The notes under the pieces were generated by a model. It was not told where the DNA came from. It worked only from the letters and a program-made list of their open reading frames with translations, and searched no databases. From Chitinophaga sp. (GTDB lineage: Bacteria > Bacteroidota > Bacteroidia > Chitinophagales > Chitinophagaceae): DNA of 64,000 bases. The stretch spans positions 310,001-374,000 of the forward strand of contig NZ_JAGHZS010000001.1 in NCBI RefSeq assembly GCF_017745275.1. Direction: 5' to 3'. The translations under genes were made by a program, and so were the position numbers. Of this stretch, positions 8,449 to 21,500 are shown piece after piece (the first letter of the stretch is position 1; the number at the start of each line of letters is the position of its first letter).

Positions 8449-9468
8449 TTAAAAATACCTTGGACTGATGATCCTGGCTTTTTTTCCAGGGAATAAAAAG
8501 CCAAGGGATATTTCATGCGATCCACTCTGGAAAGAGGCCATTTTATTGATGGTCAGATCATATGCATATCCTATTCTGAATTGTTGATTGATGTTGAATT
8601 GTACCAGTATACTGGCAGCATCCAGTTGCTCCAGGTCACTTTCCAGCGCCGGTTTACTCCACAACTTCACCCCTGTTCTATAGGAGCCGCCTACCCAGAG
8701 ACGATCTGCCAGCAGTAATAAGGCGGTGAGGTCTACGTTGGTCGGCCCTTTGAAATCTTCTTTTAAGAGAATAGAAGGCTTGAACTTTACATTTTCTGAA
8801 AAGTCAAACATCATCCCGGCATTTACGTAGAGGTGCTGTGTTTTACGGATGGTTTTATACTGATACCCTTTCCAGTAGTACCGGGAAGCGTCTGTATACA
8901 GTGAGAAGAGGTCCATCACGGAAGCGCCCACATAAAACTTCGAAGTGTAATAGTAAACCCCGAAGCGGGCATCCGGCACCCAGGTAGAGGCCCTTCCCAA
9001 AGGAATGGAAGGGTCGTTCTCATCATTGTACTGCAGTGCTTTTCCATCAATGGCGTATTGGGTAACGCCAGCGCCTACACCGAGACACAGTCGTTTATCT
9101 CCATCTTCGTTTAGGGGTATCCGGTAGGAATACATCCCATAAATAGAGGTGGCATCCTGTGGTCCCAGCTTATCATACATTACCTGCATGCCCAATCCTA
9201 CACGGTTATCTTTGGAGGCATTGAGGGCGCCATCCACTGATATGCCGCCGGTTTGTGGTCCACCGGGGAAATTGACCCATTGCTTGCGATAGATCGCATT
9301 TGCATAGAGATCTTCTTTATACCCTGCGTAAGCAGGATTCACGCTCAGCATATTAAAAATATACTGACTGAACTGTAAGTTTTGCTGAGCCTGTGTCAGC
9401 GCCGGTTTCAAGATACCAGCGGATAACATTAACATCAACAATACACTTGATTTCGCGCTTATGCTCAT
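8449..9468 (-). CDS. PorP/SprF family type IX secretion membrane protein
   Basis: 339 residues with a signal peptide ending near LTQAQQ. The sequence then gives the family hallmark QFSQYIFNMLSVNPAYAGYKE, followed by an outer membrane beta-barrel. In gliding Bacteroidota, SprF is needed to move its partner adhesin SprB to the surface, and the PorP/SprF family binds type B C-terminal domains. The gene lies 33 nt downstream of a giant T9SS cargo gene with exactly such a domain, so it is most likely the dedicated surface anchor for that cargo. Confidence 0.9.
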   Translation of the reverse strand: MSISAKSSVLLMLMLSAGILKPALTQAQQNLQFSQYIFNMLSVNPAYAGYKEDLYANAIYRKQWVNFPGGPQTGGISVDGALNASKDNRVGLGMQVMYDKLGPQDATSIYGMYSYRIPLNEDGDKRLCLGVGAGVTQYAIDGKALQYNDENDPSIPLGRASTWVPDARFGVYYYTSKFYVGASVMDLFSLYTDASRYYWKGYQYKTIRKTQHLYVNAGMMFDFSENVKFKPSILLKEDFKGPTNVDLTALLLLADRLWVGGSYRTGVKLWSKPALESDLEQLDAASILVQFNINQQFRIGYAYDLTINKMASFQSGSHEISLGFLFPGKKARIISPRYF

Positions 9469-9501
9469 ACTAAATTCCTTTAAAATTTCTGTAGGTGATT
9501 A

Positions 9502-12500
9502 TTATCGCAGCAGCTCTATCCATCCTTTGTAATTTCTTTCTCCCTGCGCTGTACGTAATTTCAGTATATAGTAGTAAGTACCTTCATTGAGTCCGTTGCC
9601 ATCCCACTTGTTATCATAGTTCTTATTCTGATATACCTGGTTACCCCAACGGTTGTAAATCATCAGCGACGATCCCGGATAACGATCCAGTCCCGGTATC
9701 ACGAAGTGATCGTTCTTACCATCACCGTTCGGTGTTACTATATTCGGGATGAAGATGTCATCGCCATTCACCGGTTGCGTGATGGTAACTGTGTTATCAG
9801 AGAGGTCCAGATCCGTTTCGTTACCACGGATGGTAGCGGTATTACTGAGCGTACCGCCGCTGATCAGTTTAGCCGTAAACGTGAGTGTTTCCTGTGTACC
9901 TGATGCCATATCCGGCAGTTGCCAGGTGATGGTTTTGGTAATCGGATCAAAAGTGGCGAGTCCCTTGCTGGTAGTAATGGTAAGTGGTTGTCCTACCATA
10001 CTTTCCAGTACATCTTTCACCACTACACCGGTAGCTACATCTGGTCCGTTGTTGATGGCTGTTACTTCAAACTGCAATATCTGGTTTACACTCAATGGTT
10101 CCGGTGTAGTTTGTTTTTTCAACACCTTGAGGTTTGCATAACGGTCTGTATTAATAATTACGGTAGATGTATCAGGTGTACTTACATCCGGCGGACCGGT
10201 AATCACCACGGTGTTTTCTACCTTGCCTGCCGCCAGGATGGTTACCTGGTAGCTCCATACCACGGTTTCTCCGCCATTCACCGCACCGATGTTCCATTGC
10301 AGGATACGTTGTCTGCTATCGTAGGTAACGCTGCCTTTTGGTGGTGCGTTGTAAGTTGGATCACTCACCAGGCTGGCTGCCGGCAATTGGTCAGTGGTGA
10401 TCACCGGATTCACCGCAGCGGTACCGGTATTGGTAGCGGTAATGGTATAGGTGAGCTGTTGACCTACACTATACGGGCCTGTTGCCGGTGAGATGGTTTT
10501 CACCACTTTGAGCGCCGACTTGCCTTCTATGGTAGTAACTACCGTGCTGCTGGTATTGTTACTGCTATCTATATCCGGTAATCCTGCAGGCGTATTTACT
10601 ACCGCCACATTGCTGAGTGTACCTGATGCCGGCGCGTTACCGGTAATTTGTAATACTACCTGTGCGCCTGCCGGGAACGTTCCCAGTGTAGCCGTGGCCG
10701 TATTACCGGTGATGCTGCTTTGAATGTTGCCCGCGCCGCCGCTGCTGGTTTGTACGCTGATAGCAGTTTGTGTTAACCCGGCTGGTAATACATCATTCAC
10801 GGTGGCACCATCTGCGGCCAATGGGCCGGCGTTATCCACAGTGAGTACGTACGTTACTTTACCGCCTTCAAACACGGTGGCAGGACCGGCTTTAGTAATT
10901 TTCAGGTCTGTATTTTTTTCTACCGGAACTATTACGATAGATGTATCAGGTGTACTTACATCTGGTGGACCGGTGATCACCACAGCGTTTTGAACACTAC
11001 CTGGTCCTTTGATGGTCACCTGGTAGCTCCAACTGGTGGTTTCTCCACCATTGAGTGCGCCAATATTCCATTGCAGGATACGTTGGGTAGCATTGTAATT
11101 GACGCTGCCTTTTGGTGGCGCACTGTAAGTTGGATCACTTACCAGTGTAGCCGCTGGCAACTGATCGGTAGCTACCACCGGATCCACTACGGTAGTGCCG
11201 GTATTGGTAGCGGTGATGGTATAGGTGAGTGTTTGTCCTACGTTATATGGACCTGTAGCCGGCGATACCGCTTTCACAATCTTCAGTGCTGATTTCGCCT
11301 GTACCGTTGTTACTACCGTGCTGCTGGTGTTGTTGCTGCTGTCTTTATCCGGTAATCCAGCAGGTGTATTCACCACAGCCACATTGCTGAGTGTACCTGG
11401 CGTTGTTGCGGTACCGGTAATTTGTAATACTACCTGTGCGCCTACCGGGAACGTTCCCAATGTAGCCGTGGCCGTATTACCGGTGATGCTGCTTTGAATG
11501 TTGCCCGCACCGCCGCTGCTGGTTTGTACACTAATAGCGGTTTGTGTTAACCCGGCTGGTAATACATCATTCACCGTAGCACCATTTGCTGCTAATGGAC
11601 CCGCGTTATCAACAGTGAGTACATATGTTACTTTACCGCCTTCAAACACGGTATCTGTACCGGTTTTTGTAATCTTCAGGTCTGTATTTTTCGGCACCGG
11701 AATAATTACGACAGATGTATCCGGCGTACTTACATCCGGTGGACCGGTGATCACCACGCTGTTTTGAACATTGCCAGGGCCTTTGATGGTCACCTGGTAG
11801 CTCCAGCTGGTGGTTTCTCCACCATTGAGTGCACCAATAGTCCATTGCAGGATGCGTTGAGCTGCATTATAGTTCACACTGCCTTTTGGTGGCGCATTGT
11901 AAGTTGGATCACTTACCAGTGTGTCTGCCGGCAACTGATCAGTGGTCACCACCGGGTTTACAACAGTGGTACCGGTATTGGTAGCGGTGATGGTATATGT
12001 CAGTGTTTGTCCTATTTCGTAAGGACCTGTTACTGGCGATACCGCTTTCACTACTTTCAATGCGGCCTTGGCTTGTACCGTTGTTACTACCGTGCTGCTG
12101 GTGTTATTGCTGCTGTCCTTATCCGGTAATCCCGCAGGGGTATTCACTACCGCCACATTGCTGAGTGTACCTGGCGTTGTTGCGGTACCGGTAATTTGTA
12201 ATACTACCTGTGCACCTACCGGGAACGTTCCCAGTGTAGCCGTGGCTGTATTACCGGTGATGCTGCTTTGAATATTGCCTGCACCGCCGCTGCTGCTTTG
12301 TACACTGATAGCGGTTTGTGTTAACCCGGCTGGCAATACATCATTCACCGTAGCACCATTTGCTGCTAATGGGCCCGCGTTATCCACAGTGAGTAAGTAC
12401 GTTACTTTACTACCTTCAAACACGGTATCTGTACCAGTTTTTGTAATCTTCAGGTCTGTATTTTTCGGCACCGGAATAATTACGACTGATGTATCCGGCG

Positions 12501-15500
12501 TACTTACATCTGGTGGACCGGTGATCACCACGGCGTTTTGAACACTACCAGGTCCTTTGATGGTTACCTGGTAATCCCAGCTCAGTGTTTCCCCGGCGTT
12601 GAGCAAACCAATGTTCCATTGCAGGATGCGTTGGGTAGCGTTATAGTTAACGGTACCTCTTGGAGGAGCATTATAGGTTGGATCACTTACTAATGTATCC
12701 ACCGGCAACTGGTCGTTGGTGACCACAGGGTTCACGGCTACAGTGCCGTTGTTGGTGGCCGTAATGGTATATGTTATGGTTTGTCCTACTTCATATGGAC
12801 CGGTGGCAGGTGTCACTGCTTTCACTATTTTCAGCGCGGATTTTTCCTGCACCGTGGTGACAACGGTCGTGCTGGTATTGTTGCTGCTGTCTGTATCCGG
12901 CATACCGGTTGGCGTGTTTACAACCGCCACATTACTCAGCGTGCCTGGCGTAGTGGCGATCCCGGTAATTTGTAATACTACCTGTGCGCCTACCGGGAAC
13001 GTTCCCAGTGTAGCCGTGGCCGTATTACCGGTGATGCTGGTTTGGATATTGCCTGCACCGCCGCTGCTGCTTTGTACGCTGATAGCCGCATTGGTGAATC
13101 CGGCTGGCAGCATATCGCTCACGGTAGCACCGTTTGCATCAGATGGCCCGTTCTGGTTATTCACGGTTAACACATAGGTTACCTGGCTGCCCTCATACAC
13201 TGATGATGGACCCGTTTTAACAATACTCAGATCTGCGGCGCTGACAATTTTGCTGATGACCGGCATAGATGGGAAGTCTTTTCCGCCCTGGTTGCTGATC
13301 ACTGCATGTGCGATGTTGGTCACCGTACCTGCCGGTGCATTTTGTGCAACGATGCCGTGTACCACGATCATAATGCCGCTGGTATCTATAGCCGGGATAT
13401 CGGCAGTAACTTTTACATTATTACCAGTGCCGGTGGCGCCGGCTGTGATGAGTGCTGTACGTACCGGTGTAGCCGTCCACGTTACATTCGTGAGCACTGC
13501 CGGAATGATATCCGTGATATCTACGTTGGTAGCTTTGCTTGGACCCGGGTTGATGACATTGATCACATAAGTAGCTTCTTCTCCCCTGGTCATTATTGCC
13601 GGACCGGTTTTACTGATATTGAGCAGTGAGACTATATTCAACGTAGTGCTGGCACTGGATTGAGCAGATGCAGCACCTGGTTCCGCAGGCGTTACCGTTG
13701 CGGTATTCACAATGGTACCAGTAGTAGCTGGCAGTACTCTGCCTGTAACGGTAATCACGATGGTATTGGCATTGCCTGCAGCAATATTGCCATGCAGGTT
13801 AATACTGTTACCGTTGCCGGATGCAACCCCATTGATAGTAGCCACACCCTCTGCCACCGCCTGCCATTGTACATCCACGATAGACGCTGGTACGGTATCC
13901 GTGATAGCGAGGTTCACCGCATCACTCTTACCGCTGTTGCTCACCGTAATGGTATAACTGATGTTTTGACCAGCTATTGCGGTAGCAGGACCGGCTTTAG
14001 TAATAGACAGTATAGGGTTACCTGTTACCACCGTCTGTACAAGCTCAGAAGTATCTGGCAACGCACCAGGTTCTGCTGGTGTGATAATCGCCTTATTTTT
14101 CAGCGTATCACGGAATGCCGGGTCTACGGTACCATTTACCTGTATGGTGATGCTGTTGCCTGCTCCGGGTGGAATGCTGGCCAACAGATCCACAACGTTA
14201 CCACTACCGCTGGAAGTGCCATTGATAGTGGCTTTACCAGCTGCAGTAGCTGTCCATGTTACTTGCTTGATGGCGGTAGGTACGGCATCATGTATGTCTG
14301 CATTTACCGCTGTACTAGGACCGTTGTTGGTGGCAACAATAGTATAGCTGATATTTTCTCCGGATTGCAAAGTAGCAGGACCGCTCTTCGTGATATTCAC
14401 AGATGGCTGCAATGTTACCTGTGTTTGTATTCCGCTGCTATCCGGTGTATTGCCTGGTTCTGCTGGTATCACAATACCTGTGTTGGTAATAGTACCGGCA
14501 AAGGAGGAATCTACTTTACCTGTTACCTGTACCAATATAGTGGCGCCTGCAGGCATATTGGCAGTTACCTGAACCTGGTTACCGGTACCGCTGTTGCCGG
14601 CGGTTACCACGGCTCCGCCGGTAATATTTTGTACACTCCATTGTACCTGGCTGATGGTAGCAGGCACCTGGTCGGTGATCTGTGCATTGGTAGCATCACT
14701 GATACCATTGTTGCTCACCTGCAGCGTGTAATGAATCATTTCACCTGCATGCAATGAACCAGGTCCGTTCTTCGTAATCGCCAGCATCGGGTGCTGCTCA
14801 ATTGGTGTGATCACCGGCGGTGTTACCACAGGTGGGTAGGTTGAATCCGGTGGTGTAACTGTAGCGGTATTGCTAAGCGTACCGCTGGCACCTGCCGACA
14901 GTGTACCCGTTACAGTTATAGTCACCAACGCGTTGGCGGCAGGTGGAATATCGGCGTTAACGGCCAGCAATGCACCACTGCCACTGGCGCCACTGTTGAC
15001 CACTGCGCCATTGGTAGTTTGGGTCGTCCATGTAGGTTGTTGTATGCGGGCATCAATGGTATCTGTTACCTGCATATTGCGGGCGTATCCCGGACCGGTA
15101 TTACCCAGGGTGATAACGTAGGTAACTTTATCACCGGCAGTAATGGTAACCGGGCCATCTTTGCGGAGTTGCAATCCGGTTTCCCTGGTAACAACCGTAT
15201 TGACAGAATCACTCACAGCAGGGATGCCTGTACCGCTTACGTTTACTTTATTCAGGATAGTGCCGGCAAAGTCGTTATCCACCGTTCCGGTAACAGCAAT
15301 CGTAATATTATTGCCCACACCGCCGGGTATAGTAGCAGTAGTGCTGATACTATTGCCTGTACCGGAGAATGGTCCTGTAACTGTAGCGCTACCATTCACG
15401 GCTGCCTGCCAGCTTACGTTGGTCACGGCAGCAGGTACCAGGTCAACGATATTAACACCGGTAGCATCTGAAGGACCGCTGTTGGTCACGATGATATTGT

Positions 15501-18500
15501 AGGTGATGGCATTACCGCCAACAGCCTGTGATGGCCCGCTCTTATGTACCTGTACGCCGGTAGCTACGCCTACCGTAGTGGTAACGCTGCTGGTATTATT
15601 AGACGGGTTGTAGTCGGTAACACCCGTCGCTATTGCAGTAGCGGTGTTGGTAATGGTGCCGGCTGTAGTGTTGCCACTTACAGTGCCCCGGATAGTGATG
15701 GTAATGAAATTGGCTGCACCCGGACCCAGCTGGGCAGGCAGCTCAATATTTCCACTACTATCTATTCTTACACTGTCGAGTACCGATGCATCACCGGTGG
15801 CGATGGCGGTCCAGGTGACATTAGTGATGGCAGCTGGCAGCACATCAGTAATCACCAGGTTATTGGCACGTTGTGGCCCTGCATTAAATATTTGGAGGGT
15901 ATACGTAATTGGCTCTCCTGCCAATACCTGCTGAGGACCGTTCTTGATGATACTTACATCCAGTGAACGATCTACAGAAGTGGTAACAGAACTTTGTTTA
16001 TTAGCGCCGGCTGTTACAGTTGCGGTATTGGTAATGGTGTTGCCAGCGGTATTATTCACTGTACCCTGGATCACTATTACGATGGTATTATTAGCACCCA
16101 CAGGAATATCACCGGTAGTGCTGATGTTATTGGTGTTACCGGAAGCGGCGCCGGTAACCGTAGCAGTACCGGTAGCAGTAGCGGTCCAGGAGGTAACTGT
16201 AACGGCACCTGGCACCATATCGTTTATCAAGGCGTTGGTAATATTACCGGAGCCACCGTTGCTCACTACAATCCGGTAGGTAATAGGATCCAGCACATGT
16301 GTAATAGCCGGACCGGTTTTACCGATTCTTACGATCGGATCATTATCTATCACGGTAGCTACCGTGCTGGTATTGTCTGCGAGATTAGGATCTACAATGT
16401 TGCTGCCCACCGGGAATCCAACAGTGGCTGTATTATTCAATGTGGTGCCATTCACCAGTGCAGGCGATACAATGCCATTGATGGTGACCAGCAAGGTGCT
16501 GGAATCAGCAGGAATGTCTGCAGTAAGATCTACATTACCATTACCTGATGCCGGCGAAATGTTCTGTACATTACCGGTGCTGCTGGTGGTCCAGGTGGCA
16601 TTGAGTAATCCCGGAGGCAGCGCATCCTGCACCCGTAAGCCAATCGCATTGGATGGGCCCTGGTTGCGGATCAGCAGTGTATATTGCATGGGCTCACCAG
16701 CGGCGCCGTTAGCTGGACCACTCTTCACGATGCCCAGGTTCGCCTGGCGGTAAGTGGATGTCACTACGGTAGCGGTATCTCCCACAGGCGTGATAGATGG
16801 GTCATTCAATGCAATAGCGGTATTGGTAATGGTAACACCGGTAAAGCCGGGATCAACCTGTCCCTTTACAATGATGTGAACAGCAGCCAGCGAAGTAGCA
16901 GGTATATTGGCTTGCAACTGAATATTGCCGGTACCGGTATTACCGCTGGTAATTACCGCGCCATTCATGCCGGTAGCCACCCAGGTAGCATTCACAATAC
17001 CCACAGGTATAGCATCTTTAATGGTGACATTGGTGGCGTTGGAAGGCCCGTTGTTAGATACTTCTACTGTATATTGAATAGGACTGCCTGCAGCAGCGTT
17101 AGCCGGACCTGATTTGCGTACCTGCAATACTGCCTGCCTGGTGACCTGTGTAGTAGCAGCAGAGGTAACAGGAGGATTGCCTGGAATGGCCGCCTGTGCT
17201 TTATTGACGAGGGTTCCCGTGAAATCTCCATTGATAGTACCATCAACCTGTACATTGATATAATTGGTTTCACCTGCAGGAATATTAGCGATGATCTGCA
17301 ACAGATTACCCGTGCCGCCCGCGCCGGAAGTAATCACCGCGCCGCCGCCTGTAGTAGCGCCCCAGGATGGATTATCCACAGCCGCCGGAATCGTATCCGC
17401 AATCACTACGCCTATAGCATCACTAGGTCCTGTATTCACTACTTTTATTCCGTAATTGATAGTCTCTCCTGCCCGCGCAGTAGAAGGACCAATTTTGGTG
17501 ATCAGTAACGCTGATTTCTGTTGGATCGTAGTCACCACTGTATCAGAGTTCACCGGAGGAATACCAGGTGCTGAAGGAGTGGCTACCGCAAAGTTCTGCA
17601 TACTGCCCGCCGGTGTGGAAGGCGGAATCGTAGCTGTAATAGAAATATTTACCACACCTGTTTTAGCAGGAACATCTGCTTCTACAGACAGCGCATTACC
17701 GGTACCGGTAGCACCCGTGTTGATAACAGCACCACCGCTGGCAACGGCAGTCCAGCTAACATTACGCAGCAATGCCGGCAACTGGTCCGTGATCACTGTA
17801 TTCATGGAGTTGGATGGTCCCAGGTTAGTGACCCGCAGGTTGTAAGTAATCACATCACCAGCATTGGCTTTTGCAGGACCTGACTTAATTATTTTTACGT
17901 TCGGCTGTTGACTCACCGTTGTTACCACCACGTTGGAACTGCCTGGAGTAGCGCCAGGTTCTGATGGCTGATATACTGCCGAATTCGAGAACGTACCACT
18001 AAACGAAGGATCCACTGTTCCCTTGACAAAAATGAGGATACCATTATTTCCCCCGCCTGGAATATCTGCGGCGAGATTTACATCACTTCCGGTGCCAACA
18101 GCTCCTCTTGTAATAGTAGCTGCACCAGTGGTAGCCGTGGTCCAGGTAACATTTTGCACCATCGCCGGAACTATATCATCGATTACCAGGTTTTGTGCAT
18201 CGGACGGCCCGATGTTGTTCACCGCAATGGTGTACACAATTTCTTCACCTGCATTCAATGTAGCCGGGCCGGATTTACTGATGGTCAGCTTAGGGATCCT
18301 TCTTACCCTGACTGTTTTATTAGCACTTACCGGTGGTACACTTTCTGACGGCGTAGCGGTAGCAATGTTATTAATGAATCCATCCAGTGAAGGATCTGTT
18401 TTACCTGTTACGGTAATGGTGAGCATGTTACCACTGCCGGCAGGAATAGAGCCAGTAAGACTAATATTGTTACCGGTACCGGAGCTGGCGCCACTGATAG

Positions 18501-21500
18501 TAGCTGCGCCCGCGGCAGTAGCGCTCCAATGTACACCGCTTAATGAAGGAGGTATCACGTCGGTCACCACCAGGTTCTGTGCGTTGGAAGTGCTCAGGTT
18601 AGTGACCTGGATGGTGAAGGTAAGACTGTCACCTGCCACCATGAAGTCTACTGCCGTTTTGGTAATGGCCAATTTTGGCAACCGGTTAACGGTAGTTATT
18701 TTCACCGCAGAATCAGCAGTGCCGGTACCTGGCGCCGGTGTGATCACCGCCTTGTTATTGATTTGTCCGGAGAAGGCCGGATCAATGGTGCCTTTTACGG
18801 TGATGGCTATATAGTTGGCGGCGCCCACACCAATGTCTGCGCTCAATGAAATATTATTACCCGTTCCTCCCGGTGTGCCATGAATTACCGCGTTACCATG
18901 CACCACAGCCGCCCAGGTGACGCCCTGAAGAGTGGCAGGTACTATATCTGTAATTACTACATTCCGCGCAATGCTTGGACCATTATTGGAGGCATTGATA
19001 ATATAGGTAATGGTATTACCGGCGCTGGCGGTATCCGGACCAGATTTGGTAATTGCCAGCGCAGACCGTTGTGTTATTTCTGTAATGATTTCATTGGAAG
19101 TTACCGGTGGCGTATTGGGTTCTACGGGTATTACCTGTGCTGTGTTTTTAATTGGATTAACAGTAGCTGGTAAGATGGTGCCGGTAATAATGATGCGGAT
19201 CGTAGATCCTGCGTTCATGTCTGCAATTACATCTACGCTGTTCACATTACCGGTGGCGCCGGATTTAATAACAGCGGTACCACTTACCACAGTGGCATTC
19301 CAGCTAACGTTCACCAGTGAAGAAGATACGATATCCCTGATTTCCGTATTGGTAGCATTAGACGGGCCATCGTTCTTTACATCTACCGTATAGGTGATAG
19401 GCTCACCCGCCACGCCTGTTGCAGGGCCATCTTTGGTAATATCAAATTTCACATTCTTTTCAACAGTGGCAATATCGTCGTCGCTTACCGGTGGTACACC
19501 TGGTTCTGCTGGTGTGGCGGTTACCCGGTTGAGAATAGTACCCGCGTAATCCGGGCTCACCGTACCACTAACTTTCACCAATATACGATTTGTGCCTCCG
19601 GCGGGTATGTTCCCCGTTACCCGAATCATGTTGCCTGAACCGGAAGCACCGGCAGTAACAGCGGCGGAGCCCTGGATGGTGGTAGTCCAGGTAACATTTT
19701 GAATCATAGCAGGTACTGTATCTGTGATGACAGTACCTACCGCGTTACTAGGTCCGTTATTCACCAGCGTGAGTACATAGTCAATACGTTGTCCTGCGAT
19801 GGCGATTACTGAACTGGTTCTTTCCTTATTCACCAGCAATCCGGGAGAACTGGTGATCAGGGTATTGGTGGTGTTGGAGTTTACTGCATTACCGGCAGGT
19901 TCGGAAGGTGTTACAGTAGCCACATTAATGATAGTACCGGTAGCGGCGGCATCTACCGTACCTGTAACGGTAATATACACTTTACCGGTATCTTCGGTGC
20001 CTCCAGGCATATTGGCCACTACGCGTATGTTGTTGCCCGTGCCGGTTGCGCCGCCTGTAATTACCACCCCACCTGTAGCAAATGCTGTCCAGCTAACGTT
20101 GGTGAGTTTGGAAGAAATAACGTCTGTAATAACGGCGCCTACAGCATCACCGAGGCCTGTATTATCTACCGTAATATTAAACTGTAATTGTTCACCAGCC
20201 ACAGTTGAAGCTGGCGCTGTTTTCACTGCGGAGAAGAATGGCTGCCGGGCCACTGGTATAGTCACCATACTGCTGATACCTGCAGGATCTGCAATATCCG
20301 GAGAAGTAGCAGTAGCTGTATTGGTCAGGTCTCCTTCAAAAGAAGATTTAATATTTCCTTCGATCGTGAAGATCACAGAACTGGATGCCGGAATTTTTGC
20401 GGTCAGATCTATTTGGGTATTCGTAGAACTGTTGGTCAATATCTGCGCAGTACCGGAAGTAGTATAAGTAATGTTGGTAGCTACGAAATCAGCCGGGATC
20501 GCGTCTTTTACAGTTACGCTGGCAGCATCACTCCGTCCTGCATTAGACACTACTACCTGGTAGGTCAGGTCTTGTCCGGCCAGGTAAGGTCCAGAGTTGA
20601 GCACCATTTTATTAATCCTGATATCTGGCTGATGGGTATAGGTAATCACTACCTGGTCTTCAGATGGCGGGCAATTACCATTGGTGATAGTCCATGCCAG
20701 TGTAGCGGTGGTATTTGCTGCAATAGTGACAATGGTATGTGGATCGCTGGTATTGACAATGTTGGCAGTACCACTTACTATTGTCCATTTGCCGGTACCC
20801 ACCGCCGGGGTGTTAGCAGCCATTGTAAACACGCCGGAGTTAAATTGAAGCTGATCCGGCCCGGCATTGGCTACAGTAGGCGCCTGGTCAACAACTACCT
20901 GCACCCTGCTATTACTGGCTGCACAGGTACCATTCGCTATGCGCCAGTTGAAGATATAGGTACCAGGTACCAGCCCGCTAACAGTGGTAGAAGGATCATT
21001 GATATTGGCAAATACCACGGTGTTAGGACCATTGATCTGCGACCAGGTACCCGTTCCATTGACGGCAATATTGCCGCCCAGAGTGGCACTGGTTACAGCA
21101 CACAATTCCTGGTTGGTGCCGGCTGATGCAATGGAGGAAGGAGCATCTATGACTAATGTAAACGGATAAGCTACTGAATTACATCCCGAAGTGCTATTGG
21201 AGAAAGTGATATTAAAATGATAGGTGCCTGCAGGTGCATTACCAGGAATAGCAATCGCCAATGGAGATCCGGACAAACTTGCATTATTCACTGCTACAAA
21301 ACCCGGCATATCACTACTGGTCACGCTGTATCTATCCGCACTGCCGGAGTTAATGGTATAAGGCAACGACATCACCAGGCTGCCCTGGCATACGTTAGCT
21401 ACGGCACTCAACGTAGCGGTAATATTTGGTGTCACATTTACTACAAATGGACGGGACACACCATCCCCCTGACAACCGTTCACAGTGGCCGTTACACGAT

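Noticed and set aside
10139..13234. Regular repeats considered as a CRISPR array
   Set aside because: The repeats are 774 nt, in frame with a coding gene, and encode DUF11 domains. There are no short repeats with unique spacers.
13660..14757. A 365-residue plus-strand frame and several other long plus-strand frames within 9.7-22.6 kb
   Set aside because: They are antisense to the highly repetitive adhesin gene, recur with its 774-nt and DUF11 periodicity, and show low-complexity composition without recognisable domains. They are shadows of the real gene.
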